Notes: a model not told the origin generated them from the letters alone. Counted from the first letter of the stretch, positions 25,761 to 34,614 are shown. The stretch is 64,000 nucleotides of DNA from Desulfurococcus amylolyticus Z-533 (GCF_000513855.1 NZ_KI911318.1:204087-268086), one strand, 5' to 3'. Numbers and translations: made by a program.

Positions 25761-27740
25761 TTAAGGGGTGGAGACTAGCATTATATCTGAGGGTCCAGGT
25801 ATCTTTGACTCGATCTCACTTAGAGGGATCTTATACTTAACACCTCTCTGTCTTAGAATAATCCCCTCCAGGTATCCAGCAATTTCTTTGGATATATCCT
25901 GCGGCTTTTTATCACCTGGGATGATAACCACGTATGCTATAGCCTGGCTTCTAACTAATTCTTGGGGGCCTACCACTATCTTTAAATACTCGCCGTAGAT
26001 ATCATCAACGTATTCCCTGATCCCTATTCCAAGTCTTAACGGTACTTGGAGATAGTTTTTCGAGCCGTAAACCATGAACGCCCCTCTAGGTAGGTACTCA
26101 CCTGGTGGGGGAGTCTTCGAGACCTGTCGACCTGGTACCCAGTAGACCTCTATGTAGCTGAAACCGGCCTTCCACGCTTTCGAATAGCATGCTGCTAGAT
26201 AGGAAGCATCGACCACGTCTTCCAGACTGTGTGCACCCCCACTTTTTAAGACCACGGCTGAGCCTCCATGTATGTCTGCATGTATGAATACATCGTTTTC
26301 ACCGAGATACTTACGTACCACCAACTCGTTTTGAGATTGATCCCTGCCGCCGATGGCTAGAAAACCATTTCTGGTGAACAACCAGTGGAATCTCTCATAC
26401 CAAAATGTGGGGGAGGGTTTTCTAATAGTCTTCTCCTCGGTATTCATACTTATAGATATAGTGTTTAATTGTTGATGCATTTCCTCGAGTACTTTCTTGG
26501 CTGATTCAGTCTTCCTTACTAGTTCGCCATGTTTTCTCTCCAGCTCTATTACCTGTCTGCTCAGGTCTTCGCGTATCGATAGCTCGAGCGTTTTCTCACC
26601 GAGCTTGACCACGATCATTCCTTTATCCTTACATATCTCGATGACACCATTGCATTCCTCGGCTATGTGTTCCCAGCCTTTCTTCTCCCTGGTTTCACGA
26701 GCACATTCAAGTATCTCCTCGGCTACATGGTAGTTACTGTATATGGTTTGAAGAATGGACTCTATGTTCTCTATCTCATTATTATACTCGGCTATTATCT
26801 CCTCTTGCCGCTTGATCCTCGCTTCGATCTCCCTGAGTTTTTCCGTTACTTCCTCCATTCTCGTCTGGTAATCCAGGTATGCTTCGTATTCAGTGAAGTA
26901 GACATCTATAGCTGTGTTGATGTCGTCAAGAGGCTTCACGGTTTTGTCGTATACCTCGCTGAATAGTCTTGGTTCATAAGAGGTGTATATTTCAAGCTTG
27001 TTTTCATCGCCATACACCAGGTATCCCTTACCATTTAATACCTCTTCCACTATTCTTCTGTATTCATCCACAAGCTTCTCGAGATCCTGGTAGGGTATTT
27101 CCGAGACACCTTTGTTTTTAACTCCGTATAGCCCAGCGCGATGTATCGCTTCTTCAGCTATATGGCCTGGAATACCCCATGCTGAGATAATGGTTCTAAC
27201 TAGGTCCCTTCCGCCCTTAACTACATTTAATAGAGCATCCTTGTCTGATGGAGACAGGTTCTTCAATGGGGGTGGACTATATACTTCAGAGGGCTTTATA
27301 CTTCTATCCCTGTACTTCATGAACCTTGATGCATATACTATTTTATCGCTTTGATCCGTTATGATCCATTGTCCCCTTGGGAGTAATTCCACATAGTGTC
27401 TCAGGATTTTATCATGAATGCTTGTCTCAAACAATATTATTCGCTCCCACCATGGCTGTTTAATAGACGTGATCCTGGAGTCCCTTATCCTGCTTCGAAG
27501 AAACCTGGTAAAGCCATCAATATCCTTTTCCTCGGGATGGCTTTGTGAGAGATGCATCCTTACCCCGGGCTCTATTTTAACGATGTATACTCCCTCGCGA
27601 CATCTTAGCTTGAGGATCCAGTATGATTTATAATGGTATGCGTTATCTATAAGGCAGCCCGTGACCACGCTACTATACTTGTTTACCCATGAATAGATAT
27701 CCAATATATCCATGGCCTTCTTAAGCAATCTCTTCACCAT
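25761..27740 (-). CDS. rqcH: RqcH/NEMF-family protein (NFACT domains)
   Basis: 659-aa archaeal member of the Rqc2/NEMF/FbpA family, which binds peptidyl-tRNA on split large ribosomal subunits in ribosome-associated quality control. NFACT-N occupies residues 1-190 (YSSVVTGCLIDNAYH, WIITDQSDKIVYASRFMKYRDRSIKPSEVYSPPPL). A long coiled coil lies near residues 300-440. NFACT-R follows near residue 460: WYERFHWLFTRNGFLAIGGRDQSQNE, DVFIHADIHGGSAVVLKSGG, YWVPGRQVSKTPPPGEYLPRGAFMVYGSKNYL. Divergent from the small membrane protein gene at 27774, with 33 bp between start codons. Confidence 0.93.
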   Translation of the reverse strand: MVKRLLKKAMDILDIYSWVNKYSSVVTGCLIDNAYHYKSYWILKLRCREGVYIVKIEPGVRMHLSQSHPEEKDIDGFTRFLRSRIRDSRITSIKQPWWERIILFETSIHDKILRHYVELLPRGQWIITDQSDKIVYASRFMKYRDRSIKPSEVYSPPPLKNLSPSDKDALLNVVKGGRDLVRTIISAWGIPGHIAEEAIHRAGLYGVKNKGVSEIPYQDLEKLVDEYRRIVEEVLNGKGYLVYGDENKLEIYTSYEPRLFSEVYDKTVKPLDDINTAIDVYFTEYEAYLDYQTRMEEVTEKLREIEARIKRQEEIIAEYNNEIENIESILQTIYSNYHVAEEILECARETREKKGWEHIAEECNGVIEICKDKGMIVVKLGEKTLELSIREDLSRQVIELERKHGELVRKTESAKKVLEEMHQQLNTISISMNTEEKTIRKPSPTFWYERFHWLFTRNGFLAIGGRDQSQNELVVRKYLGENDVFIHADIHGGSAVVLKSGGAHSLEDVVDASYLAACYSKAWKAGFSYIEVYWVPGRQVSKTPPPGEYLPRGAFMVYGSKNYLQVPLRLGIGIREYVDDIYGEYLKIVVGPQELVRSQAIAYVVIIPGDKKPQDISKEIAGYLEGIILRQRGVKYKIPLSEIESKIPGPSDIMLVSTP

Positions 27741-27773
27741 TTATTTAAAATTAGTTTTAACGAGATTATTATC

Positions 27774-28073
27774 ATGTGGTGCAGGCGAATGAACACTGAA
27801 GACAGTATATGGCTTATTAGGCTTGCCTCAGGGGTAGTATATGGCGTCATCACGTTTATTCTGCTGTATTTCATGGGTCCCCTGCAAACCAGTGTTGTAA
27901 CCTGGACTCTTTCACCTATAGTGTACTATACAACCATAATCTTCGTTGCGGTAAGGTATAGGCCTACTAAAAGGATGCACTTGTATCTCAGGGGACTGCT
28001 TTCTTTTTACACAGCATGGTTATCAACCGTCTTCATATTATACGATTTGATCCCGGTGAAGTCATCACCATGA
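27774..28073 (+). CDS. Small membrane protein, three predicted helices
   Basis: 99 aa with three hydrophobic segments near residues 14-35, 37-57 and 73-91, and short charged loops. Family not recognised. Its stop overlaps the start of the SPOUT methyltransferase gene (ATGA), so the two are translationally coupled, and it is divergent from rqcH. Confidence 0.7.
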   Translation: MWCRRMNTEDSIWLIRLASGVVYGVITFILLYFMGPLQTSVVTWTLSPIVYYTTIIFVAVRYRPTKRMHLYLRGLLSFYTAWLSTVFILYDLIPVKSSP

Positions 28074-28702
28074 TTCCCAGTGGATGTAGTAAGCCAGTTG
28101 TTGTAATAGAGCACTTGGAAGATGGATTGAGTCCATGGATACTCCTCGAATACAGGCATCTCTCTGGTTTCTACGGCTCGAACTGTGTGGTATTCGCAAA
28201 TATCCCTGGGAAATACCATAGAATATTGGGCAGGTATGGGATACCGGTTAAGGAGAGCATTATTGAGATCGTTAACAGCGGTATCATCAAGCCCGGCGAG
28301 GTGATAATACTTGATCCAGCCAGTCCCAGGGAGCTAACCTATGAAATCCTATCTAGAACCAAGTACGTGGTAGTTGGAGGTATACTAGGAGATCACCCAC
28401 CTAAGAAGAGGACCCGGGAGCTTATAAGTAGCAGACTTAAATCAATTGAATCCTATAACATAGGGGATGGGCAATACAGTATAGATGGGGCAGTCTACTA
28501 CATATACTACATGCACTCAAATAAGGGAATGAACGGCTATAAATACGTGGATGGAGTATCAATCAGGGATGGTGATAGAATAATTCATTTACCATTCAGA
28601 TACCCGCTGGTAGAGGAGAAGCCGTTTATATCGAGTGATCTAATCTATTATATCCTTAATAGAAGAATACCCGATCACGTCTGGGAAGAGATAAAGGGTT
28701 GA
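28070..28702 (+). CDS. Sfm1-like SPOUT methyltransferase (DUF431)
   Basis: 210 aa matching the DUF431 SPOUT family, whose yeast member Sfm1 methylates an arginine of ribosomal protein S3. Matching stretches: VVIEHLEDGLSPWILLEY at the start, IILDPASPRELT, VVVGGILGDHPPKKRTREL (the knot and AdoMet site) and LPFRYPLVEE. I chose the ATG at 28070, inside the ATGA overlap with the upstream gene. A frame from 28016 would add 18 residues not seen in the family. An archaeal S3 substrate is inference. It ends 17 bp before the 3' end of tRNA-Tyr on the other strand. Confidence 0.85.
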   Translation: MIPSGCSKPVVVIEHLEDGLSPWILLEYRHLSGFYGSNCVVFANIPGKYHRILGRYGIPVKESIIEIVNSGIIKPGEVIILDPASPRELTYEILSRTKYVVVGGILGDHPPKKRTRELISSRLKSIESYNIGDGQYSIDGAVYYIYYMHSNKGMNGYKYVDGVSIRDGDRIIHLPFRYPLVEEKPFISSDLIYYILNRRIPDHVWEEIKG

Positions 28703-28718
28703 AATACTATAGGGGAAA

Positions 28719-28803
28719 TCCCGCCGGGGGGATTTGAACCCCCGGCCACCCGGTGTCTATGCCCTCACTACAGCCGGGCGCTCTGCCGCTGAGCTACGGC
28801 GGG
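28719..28803 (-). tRNA. tRNA-Tyr (GTA) with a 13-nt intron
   Basis: Acceptor stem CCCGCCG/CGGCGGG with C1-G72, the archaeal Tyr identity pair, and discriminator A73. T arm GGGGG-TTCAAAT-CCCCC. Anticodon stem CCCGG/CCGGG with loop CTGTAG+A, anticodon GTA. A 13-nt insertion TGAGGGCATAGAC follows position 37, the standard archaeal intron site. CCA is not encoded. Confidence 0.93.
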
Positions 28804-28863
28804 ACTCCCATCAGCAATTTTAATTATGGCAGGGTCTTATATAGTTTTCAACTAGGGGGAGAT

Positions 28864-29493
28864 ATGGAGAACATAGAGGAAATACTCAACGTCATCAGGA
28901 ATAGTATCGATGAGATCGATGGGATTCTAAGCCTTAAGGACTCTGTACGTGAAGAGGTATACAGGCTTGTCAGGGAACTTACAAGGAACTCTAGCGACGT
29001 TGTAACACTGATCCACAGGGGGCTCATCGGTGATGCTGAGAAAAGGCTCAGCATTGCTGAAGGTATTGTTAAAAAGATAAACGGGCTAATGAGGGAACAC
29101 CCCGACATATACTATAGTGGCATGGTTTACAATGGGTTAAGCGAGTATGTTGAGGCAGCATTATTCTATGAAGTGATAGTTAAAAACAATGTCTCATCGT
29201 GGAGACGCCTAGACGTACCATATGTTCCATATTTACAGGGACTAGGGGATCTCATCGGGGAACTCAGGAGATATATTATTAAACTACTTGACAAAGGATT
29301 AATAGATGAGGCGGTTAAATACTTTAATCTCATGGAGGAGATATACATAAGCCTGAGGAAACTAGATTACCCGGATGCCCTCACGCCAGGGTTAAGACAT
29401 AAGGTGGATGTAGCATCCAGGCTTGTTGAAGACACTCGGATGCTTATTCTTAACACGAAAAACGCGTATATATGTGCACCTGGAAAAACTTGA
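28864..29493 (+). CDS. Translin-family protein
   Basis: 209-aa all-helical protein of the translin (COG2178) family, which binds single-stranded nucleic acid, and in archaea and eukaryotes forms octamers (some with RNase activity as part of C3PO). Matching stretches: VREEVYRLVRELTRNSSDVV, SEYVEAALFYEVIV, YLQGLGDLIGELRRYIIKLL and LDYPDALTPGLRHKVDVASRLVEDTR. I chose the ATG at 28864, behind AGGGGGAGAT. A longer frame from 28753 would run through the tRNA gene and is excluded. Confidence 0.88.
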   Translation: MENIEEILNVIRNSIDEIDGILSLKDSVREEVYRLVRELTRNSSDVVTLIHRGLIGDAEKRLSIAEGIVKKINGLMREHPDIYYSGMVYNGLSEYVEAALFYEVIVKNNVSSWRRLDVPYVPYLQGLGDLIGELRRYIIKLLDKGLIDEAVKYFNLMEEIYISLRKLDYPDALTPGLRHKVDVASRLVEDTRMLILNTKNAYICAPGKT

Positions 29494-29610
29494 AGCCCTA
29501 GTATTCAGGAATGTATCTGTTGGTGTCAAATATATTAGATTCTTCACCAGAATATCTAATTAGGCAGGGTGCTTACCATACAAACCACGTGAAACCTGTG
29601 GTGAACAACA

Positions 29611-30066
29611 ATGGGTGGCAGAGAGTTCTCAGAAAATGAGGTACAGATATTAAAATATCTGGTAAGGCATTCGGGCCAGGAGATATATCAAAGTCAGTTA
29701 AGCAAGGACTTGAACCTTGACCCGAGGATCATTTCAAAAATCCTCATAAAACTCGAGGAACTCGGTTCAGTGGAAAGAATCTCTATTACGCATGGCGGTC
29801 GTAGGACATTTCTAGTTAAACCAGTGAGGGAGAAACTAATTAGAATCATGGAGGAGGCGGGTATAGATCCTTATTCACTAGAAGAAATATTCAACGATGT
29901 GGCGGATATCCCATGCATTAAATGTCCATATATATATAAGTGTTATGAGGGAGGCTACTACGATCCCGCTTCGTGCCAATGGCTCACAGACTATCTGAGG
30001 AGAAAAGCTGGAACTCATGGCAGTTTAATCAGCCCTAGAAGCGAATCCAGGACTCAAGGTATTTGA
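29611..30066 (+). CDS. TFE-beta / RPC34-like winged-helix Fe-S transcription factor
   Basis: 151 aa: an N-terminal winged helix (residues 6-75, EVQILKYLVRHSGQEIYQSQLSKDLNLDPRIISKILIKLEELG) followed by a C-terminal cysteine domain IPCIKCPYIYKC...CQWL (C-x2-C-x5-C and one further C). This is the layout of the archaeal homologue of the RNA polymerase III subunit hRPC39/C34, known in Sulfolobus as TFE-beta, which partners TFE-alpha to help open promoters and holds a 4Fe-4S cluster. A generic MarR-like regulator is less likely given the four cysteines. Confidence 0.75.
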   Translation: MGGREFSENEVQILKYLVRHSGQEIYQSQLSKDLNLDPRIISKILIKLEELGSVERISITHGGRRTFLVKPVREKLIRIMEEAGIDPYSLEEIFNDVADIPCIKCPYIYKCYEGGYYDPASCQWLTDYLRRKAGTHGSLISPRSESRTQGI

Positions 30067-30076
30067 ATAAGGATTG

Positions 30077-31396
30077 TTAAAACGTTTTCATAGTAGGGCC
30101 TTTATATATGGAAGGCGCTATCACACCTCTCTCATGTAGCTTTATTATTTTTTCAGATAACTCTTTCTGACTAAACCAGGATCCATAAGCCTTCCCAGAA
30201 CCTATTAACCGGCTTATCTTCACCTCTATATCGTTAGGTATCCTTGCTGGAGGATGAAGCCCTAGTGGTGAACCCGGTAATGGTAGATAGTAATGTATGT
30301 GTATCCTGCCATTATTTCTTATTACTTCATCTATAAGTTCTAGAGTTAGCTCCTGGTCCTCCCGTGTTTCACCTGGTATCCCGAGAATTATGTCAACGCT
30401 TGGTGTGAAACCATTCTCTGAGATCTCCTTTACAGCGTTTAAAACATCCTCGACACTATGTCCCCTCCTTATTAATCTAAGTACCCGGTTACTTCCTGAT
30501 TGAGCTCCTACAATGATCTCCCGGTTGTTCACGTATTTCCTTAGTACTCTTACTACATCCTTGTTCACGTGTTCCGGTCTTACTTCACTAGGGAAGGAGC
30601 CGTAGAATATGCGCCCACCAATACTTCTCAGGGCACTGTGTATCGATGAGAGAAGCTCCTCGATTAAACCGGTGTCGGGCTCACGACTTATTTTAGTAAG
30701 CCCGTATGATAGGCTATCCGGCGTTATAAACCTATAATCCCTTACACCGATCCTAGCCATTTCCTTAACATAGAACACTATTTTTTCAATGCTTCTATGC
30801 CTATAGCTCATTCCATGTATATAGCTTACCTGGCAGTAAAGGCATCCATATGGGCATCCCCGTGTTATCTCTAATGGATTAATTATTCTCCTCCAGTATG
30901 GGAAGGGATCGTGTTTATCGAGGTCTATGGGTCTCGCCCTACCTGTGGCTATCACCTTGTCTTCCTCACGGAAGACTATTCCCTTGGTGGTAAATGGATC
31001 CGTGTCGTTAACCAGGTGACGTAGGAACTCATCGAGGCTTCCCTCGGCTTCACCTATGAAGGCTACTTTGAAGCCGAGGCTGAATAGAGTTCCCAGCGGA
31101 TCTCCTGTGGCGTGGGGACCGCCCGCTATCGTAATACAGTTTTTCTCCTCGAGGTATTTGAGGATGCTTTTTAATTCACTAAGGAATGCGTCATTCACTA
31201 ACATGGTTGTTAGAATACTGTATCCCACAACACATTTCTCATTATTCATTAAAGCCTCGTTGACAGCTGCGTAGAGCTCGCCAGTGTCCTCGGCTAACAC
31301 TACTCTTACACCGGGTATTTTATCAGCTACAGCGATAAGCGGGTTTAAGCTATACCTCACCGTTTTATCATACCGTAGAATCAGCCTTACACTCAT
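30077..31396 (-). CDS. B12-binding-domain radical SAM protein (MJ1487-like)
   Basis: 439 aa. The N-terminal part resembles a cobalamin-binding Rossmann domain (GYSILTTMLVNDAFLSEL, IAGGPHATGDPLGTLFSLGFKVAFIGEAEGSLDEFLRHL). The radical SAM motif is TRGCPYGCLYCQVSYIHG (CxxxCxxC), followed by AdoMet-binding segments YGSFPSEVRP, VGAQSGSNRVLRLI and SVDIILGIPGETRED. The substrate is unknown. Related archaeal proteins are often described as possible methyltransferases or methylthiotransferases. Single gene, convergent with TFE-beta. Confidence 0.88.
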   Translation of the reverse strand: MSVRLILRYDKTVRYSLNPLIAVADKIPGVRVVLAEDTGELYAAVNEALMNNEKCVVGYSILTTMLVNDAFLSELKSILKYLEEKNCITIAGGPHATGDPLGTLFSLGFKVAFIGEAEGSLDEFLRHLVNDTDPFTTKGIVFREEDKVIATGRARPIDLDKHDPFPYWRRIINPLEITRGCPYGCLYCQVSYIHGMSYRHRSIEKIVFYVKEMARIGVRDYRFITPDSLSYGLTKISREPDTGLIEELLSSIHSALRSIGGRIFYGSFPSEVRPEHVNKDVVRVLRKYVNNREIIVGAQSGSNRVLRLIRRGHSVEDVLNAVKEISENGFTPSVDIILGIPGETREDQELTLELIDEVIRNNGRIHIHYYLPLPGSPLGLHPPARIPNDIEVKISRLIGSGKAYGSWFSQKELSEKIIKLHERGVIAPSIYKGPTMKTF

Positions 31397-31509
31397 ACCG
31401 GGTACTCCTATTCCGGGTACTTATCTGGAGATATATTTAAAGCATCTTTAAACCAAAATTATACTCCAGTAATAAATGTTTAGCCTATGGAACTAGTGAG
31501 GCGATATCA

Positions 31510-31791
31510 ATGGCTAATTTAACCCAGGATGAGATCGAGGAATTAGCTAGGAGAGTGAGATTAAAGATATTACATGAGGATGAGGAAGTAGTTCTCATGA
31601 CAGCCCCTAATGAGGAGCAATTGGAATCCATTATAAAGGAGTTGATAAGCTATAAACCAATGAACCTACGTGAAATACATATAATACTATCAGGTATCGC
31701 GAGTGAGGACAAAATCAGAAGGGCACTCAACTCTCTACTAGACCGTGGTGAAGCCTATATAACTAATGATGGAAGATACGTCAGCAACTAG
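31510..31791 (+). CDS. Hypothetical protein with a winged-helix-like end
   Basis: 93 aa, not recognised. The second half (LREIHIILSGIASEDKIRRALNSLLDRGEAYITNDGRYV) has the helix-helix-wing pattern of a winged helix, and the first half is helical and acidic. It may bind nucleic acid. It overlaps the end of the HAD hydrolase gene by 11 bp, convergently. Confidence 0.7.
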   Translation: MANLTQDEIEELARRVRLKILHEDEEVVLMTAPNEEQLESIIKELISYKPMNLREIHIILSGIASEDKIRRALNSLLDRGEAYITNDGRYVSN

Positions 31792-32464
31792 CCCTTTTAT
31801 CTATTTCAGGTATCCATTCAATGACCTCGAAGAGGTTTTTAACTACTATCTCAGCCCCCTTCCTCCTTAATAATTCACCTCTATAATCATCCTTGTTCAC
31901 CCCGATGAATGGTATACCGAGCTTCTTACAGCTGAGTAGATCCGTTGTAAAATCACCAATGCATAACGCGTTGCAGGGGCTTACCCAGTGTTTTCTAAGG
32001 ATGTATGATATAAGCCATGATTTATCGAAGAGGTATTCTTCGAAGCCGTTAAGCCTCTTAAGGTCGCATACGGTGTATACTTCATCTATGTACTCGCTTA
32101 ACCCAAGCATCCTAAGATCCCTCCATATATACTCGTTACTAGTCTCACGACCCGATACCACAACCGCCTTCACGGAGAGGCCTTTAAGGAGCCTCAGGAG
32201 ATCTCTGACGCCATCCATCGGTAATGGATGCCTTGAGACATATAGTCTCCTAAATAAAACCCAGAAATCAGTCTCACTTACGTCTTCAGGGATACGAGTA
32301 GATAGCTTATCCTGGTTTAACAATGTCAGGAATTCTTCAAATGATATAAAGCCGCCTCCATAGTGTTTAAGAGCGTTTGAATAGGCTTCGTAGAAATCAA
32401 ATACATTATATACCATTGTTAAATCATAGTCCAGTAGCACCAGTCTGATATTCAATAAATCCAC
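31781..32464 (-). CDS. HAD-superfamily hydrolase
   Basis: 227 aa. Motif I is VLLDYDLTMVYNV (Asp nucleophile plus DxT), motif II is VVVSGRET (Ser), and motif IV is LCIGDFTTDLLSCKKLGIPFIGV (acidic pair near Asp-Phe-Thr-Thr-Asp). A helical cap lies between motifs I and II. Probably a phosphatase of the phosphoglycolate/beta-phosphoglucomutase type; the substrate is unknown. Confidence 0.85.
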   Translation of the reverse strand: MDLLNIRLVLLDYDLTMVYNVFDFYEAYSNALKHYGGGFISFEEFLTLLNQDKLSTRIPEDVSETDFWVLFRRLYVSRHPLPMDGVRDLLRLLKGLSVKAVVVSGRETSNEYIWRDLRMLGLSEYIDEVYTVCDLKRLNGFEEYLFDKSWLISYILRKHWVSPCNALCIGDFTTDLLSCKKLGIPFIGVNKDDYRGELLRRKGAEIVVKNLFEVIEWIPEIDKRASC

Positions 32465-32608
32465 CCTTCCCTAGTATCTTATACTCAATGTGTTGACAGC
32501 GCTACTCAAAATGAGAACCATGTTAAAAATAAAAAGCTTATTTAAGCCGAGAGGCTGTACCCGATTAAACGATAAATTTAAATAGTTTTGATTACTTCTA
32601 ATTACTTG

Positions 32609-33235
32609 ATGAAGATGGAGAAGCTGTACAAGCTCAGCGAGTTCGCTAGGATTCTCGGCGTGAGCCGTAGCGCGGTGATAAAGTGGATTAGGACTGGGAG
32701 GGTTAGGGCTGTCAACATCCACGGCAGGTGGTATATCCCGGAGTCTGAGATTGAAAGATTAACCAAGGGGTTCTACGCTGATTTGAAGAGAGTCGCTATC
32801 TATGCTAGGGTCAGCGGTGGTACGCAAAGGGATGACCTGGAGAGGCAGGTTGCTTCGCTGGAAGACTATGTTAGAAAACAGTTTCCACAAGCCGAGTACG
32901 TGGTTGTTAGAGACGTCGCTAGCGGTCTTAAGGAGGACAGGCGCGGTTTAGGGAAGCTCATTGAAATGGCTAGGAAGAGGCAGATAGACGCTGTGGTGGT
33001 GGCTTACAGGGATAGACTGACTAGGTTTGGCTTCACCTATCTCGAGAAGCTCTTCGAGGCATACGGTGTGAGAGTAGTAGTCGTTTTCGACCAAGAGCCC
33101 AAAGACTACTACCAGGAGCTAGTCGAGGACCTAATAGCGATCGTCACCAGCTTCGCCAGCAAAATCTACGGCAAGCGTAGCCACAAGTACAGGAAGGTGG
33201 TGGAGGTCGTTGAGCAAGCTGTCAAAGACCCTTAA
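32609..33235 (+). CDS. tnpA: IS607-family serine recombinase (TnpA), element 2
   Basis: 208 aa from the ATG at 32609 (an upstream TTG at 32588 is in frame but falls in the promoter AAATTTAAATAG). N-terminal MerR-like helix-turn-helix (KLSEFARILGVSRSAVIKWIRTGRVRA), then the catalytic domain with YARVSGGTQRDDLERQ (nucleophile near Ser69), YRDRLTRFGFTYLEKLF and DLIAIVTSFASKIYGKRS. Intact. The recombinase at 14-664 is a divergent relative, not a recent duplicate. The 3' end overlaps tnpB by 26 bp. Confidence 0.95.
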   Translation: MKMEKLYKLSEFARILGVSRSAVIKWIRTGRVRAVNIHGRWYIPESEIERLTKGFYADLKRVAIYARVSGGTQRDDLERQVASLEDYVRKQFPQAEYVVVRDVASGLKEDRRGLGKLIEMARKRQIDAVVVAYRDRLTRFGFTYLEKLFEAYGVRVVVVFDQEPKDYYQELVEDLIAIVTSFASKIYGKRSHKYRKVVEVVEQAVKDP

Positions 33236-34496
33236 GAGGACAGTAGTGTTGGAAGGCTGGACTAATAGTGCTGGCAGGCGAGCGCTTAGGGAAGTCTTTG
33301 AAGCATACAGAACCATGCTCCAAGAGATGGTCGAATACGCGGTCGAGCGCAACGCCTCGCAGGTCACTCTGCACAGGATCTTCTACCACAAGTTCAGGGA
33401 GGAGTACCCTTGGCTACCGACAAGAGTGATCAAGGGTTGCTACCGCGACGCGGTCAGGAGGGCTAGGAGCTTCCTGAGGCTGAAGAAGAGGGGGCTCGCG
33501 CGGAGCGACAAGCCGGTAGTGAAGAACATCACGGTGGCCTACTCTGACCTTCAGGACTGGAGGTTGGGGAGCGGGGTCGTCGAGCTGAGGACGCACAACG
33601 GCTGGATATTGATCCATTACAGGGGTCACAAGCAACTGCGCAGGTACCTCTACAGCGGCTGGAGTCTCTCAAGCGAGCTTAGGGTCAAGCTTGATGGAAA
33701 GAGGGTATTGCTCTACTTGACCTTTAAGAAAGACTTCGAGGTCTCCTACAACCCTAACAATGTCATTGCTGTTGATGTTAATGAGAATAACGTCACATTG
33801 GCTGTCTTCAAGAATAGAGCGCTGTACGAAGTCTATAGGGTCGAGACCAGCCTAGGCAAAATGGTCATCGCATACTCCGAGAGGAGAAGGAGGATCGCGG
33901 AGGGGAGGTCGACAAAGGACAGGGGTGTGAGGGGGGCGCTGAGGAGGCTGAGGGAGAGGGGGAGGAAGATGGACATTATCTACAAGGTCGCTAGGTTCAT
34001 CGAGGGGCTGGCCTACGCGAACAGCGCAGTCGTGGTCGTCGGGGACGTCCGCAAGGGTAAGAGAAGGCTCGCTAGCAGAGCAGGGAGCGGTAGCCTCAGG
34101 CACAGGATCCACCAGTGGAGCATCTCGAAGCTGGTGGAGGTACTGGATAACAAGCCCATACACGTCGTCGAGGTGTCGGAGGCGTACTCCTCCTCGAGGG
34201 ATCCCTTTAGTGGAGAGCCCATTGAAAATTGCACCCCCTCTGTGATCCGCGCTGCGGTGAGAGGGAGGAGGGTGAAAGTAGCCAAGATCACCCTAAGGCT
34301 GGCCGGGCTGAGCAACGGGCTGACCCTAGACAGGGACGTCATCGGAGCCATAAACATAGGATTGAAGCACCTATCCACAGATGGGAGCCCCGTGGCGTTG
34401 GGCTCGACGGGATCCCATGAGGTGCGGGTGAAGCTAGTGAACCCGCACCAAGGGTCAACCCCACCCACGGAATTAAAAGTAATTGAAACCAATTAA
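33210..34496 (+). CDS. tnpB: IS607-associated TnpB protein, element 2
   Basis: 428 aa, full length, TTG start inside the tnpA end. RuvC-I is IAVDVNENNVTLAV (Asp189) and RuvC-III is LDRDVIGAINIGL (Asp376). The RuvC-II position reads AVVVVGDVRKG, with Gly278-Asp279 where canonical TnpB has Glu-Asp. The zinc-finger region (320-345, SEAYSSSRDPFSG...C) keeps only one Cys. So it belongs to a divergent TnpB clade whose nuclease activity cannot be assumed. The conserved tail LKHLSTDGSPVALGSTGSHE is, from memory, common to such archaeal proteins. Richer in G and C than its chromosomal neighbours. Confidence 0.93.
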   Translation: MSKLSKTLKRTVVLEGWTNSAGRRALREVFEAYRTMLQEMVEYAVERNASQVTLHRIFYHKFREEYPWLPTRVIKGCYRDAVRRARSFLRLKKRGLARSDKPVVKNITVAYSDLQDWRLGSGVVELRTHNGWILIHYRGHKQLRRYLYSGWSLSSELRVKLDGKRVLLYLTFKKDFEVSYNPNNVIAVDVNENNVTLAVFKNRALYEVYRVETSLGKMVIAYSERRRRIAEGRSTKDRGVRGALRRLRERGRKMDIIYKVARFIEGLAYANSAVVVVGDVRKGKRRLASRAGSGSLRHRIHQWSISKLVEVLDNKPIHVVEVSEAYSSSRDPFSGEPIENCTPSVIRAAVRGRRVKVAKITLRLAGLSNGLTLDRDVIGAINIGLKHLSTDGSPVALGSTGSHEVRVKLVNPHQGSTPPTELKVIETN

Positions 34497-34513
34497 AAGT
34501 ACCGCGGGTGGGG
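34459..34513 (+). repeat. Terminal hairpin and direct repeats at the end of IS607 element 2
   Basis: CCCCACCCACGG (34459-34470, inside the tnpB end) pairs with CCGCGGGTGGGG (34502-34513), 11 of 12 positions. The loop holds two copies of AATTAAAAGTA (34471-34481 and 34491-34501). This marks the right end of the element and probably the structured 3' end of its guide RNA, by analogy with omega/re-RNAs that overlap tnpB ends. The RNA role is inference. Confidence 0.5.
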
Positions 34514-34614
34514 AGACGCTACACAGGATCAGGTATTCGGGAGATACCTCATCTTTAATACGGTATTCGGCAAATTCATCATCAATATAGAGCTATTGTT
34601 GAAAGGGGTTATTA

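Noticed and set aside
28753-28863. Long start for the translin gene
   Set aside because: It would translate through the tRNA-Tyr gene; the ATG at 28864 has a good ribosome binding site.
33131-34163. Long antisense frames inside the IS607 element 2
   Set aside because: GC-rich shadow frames with proline- and leucine-rich low-complexity translations and no motifs, opposite a clear tnpB.
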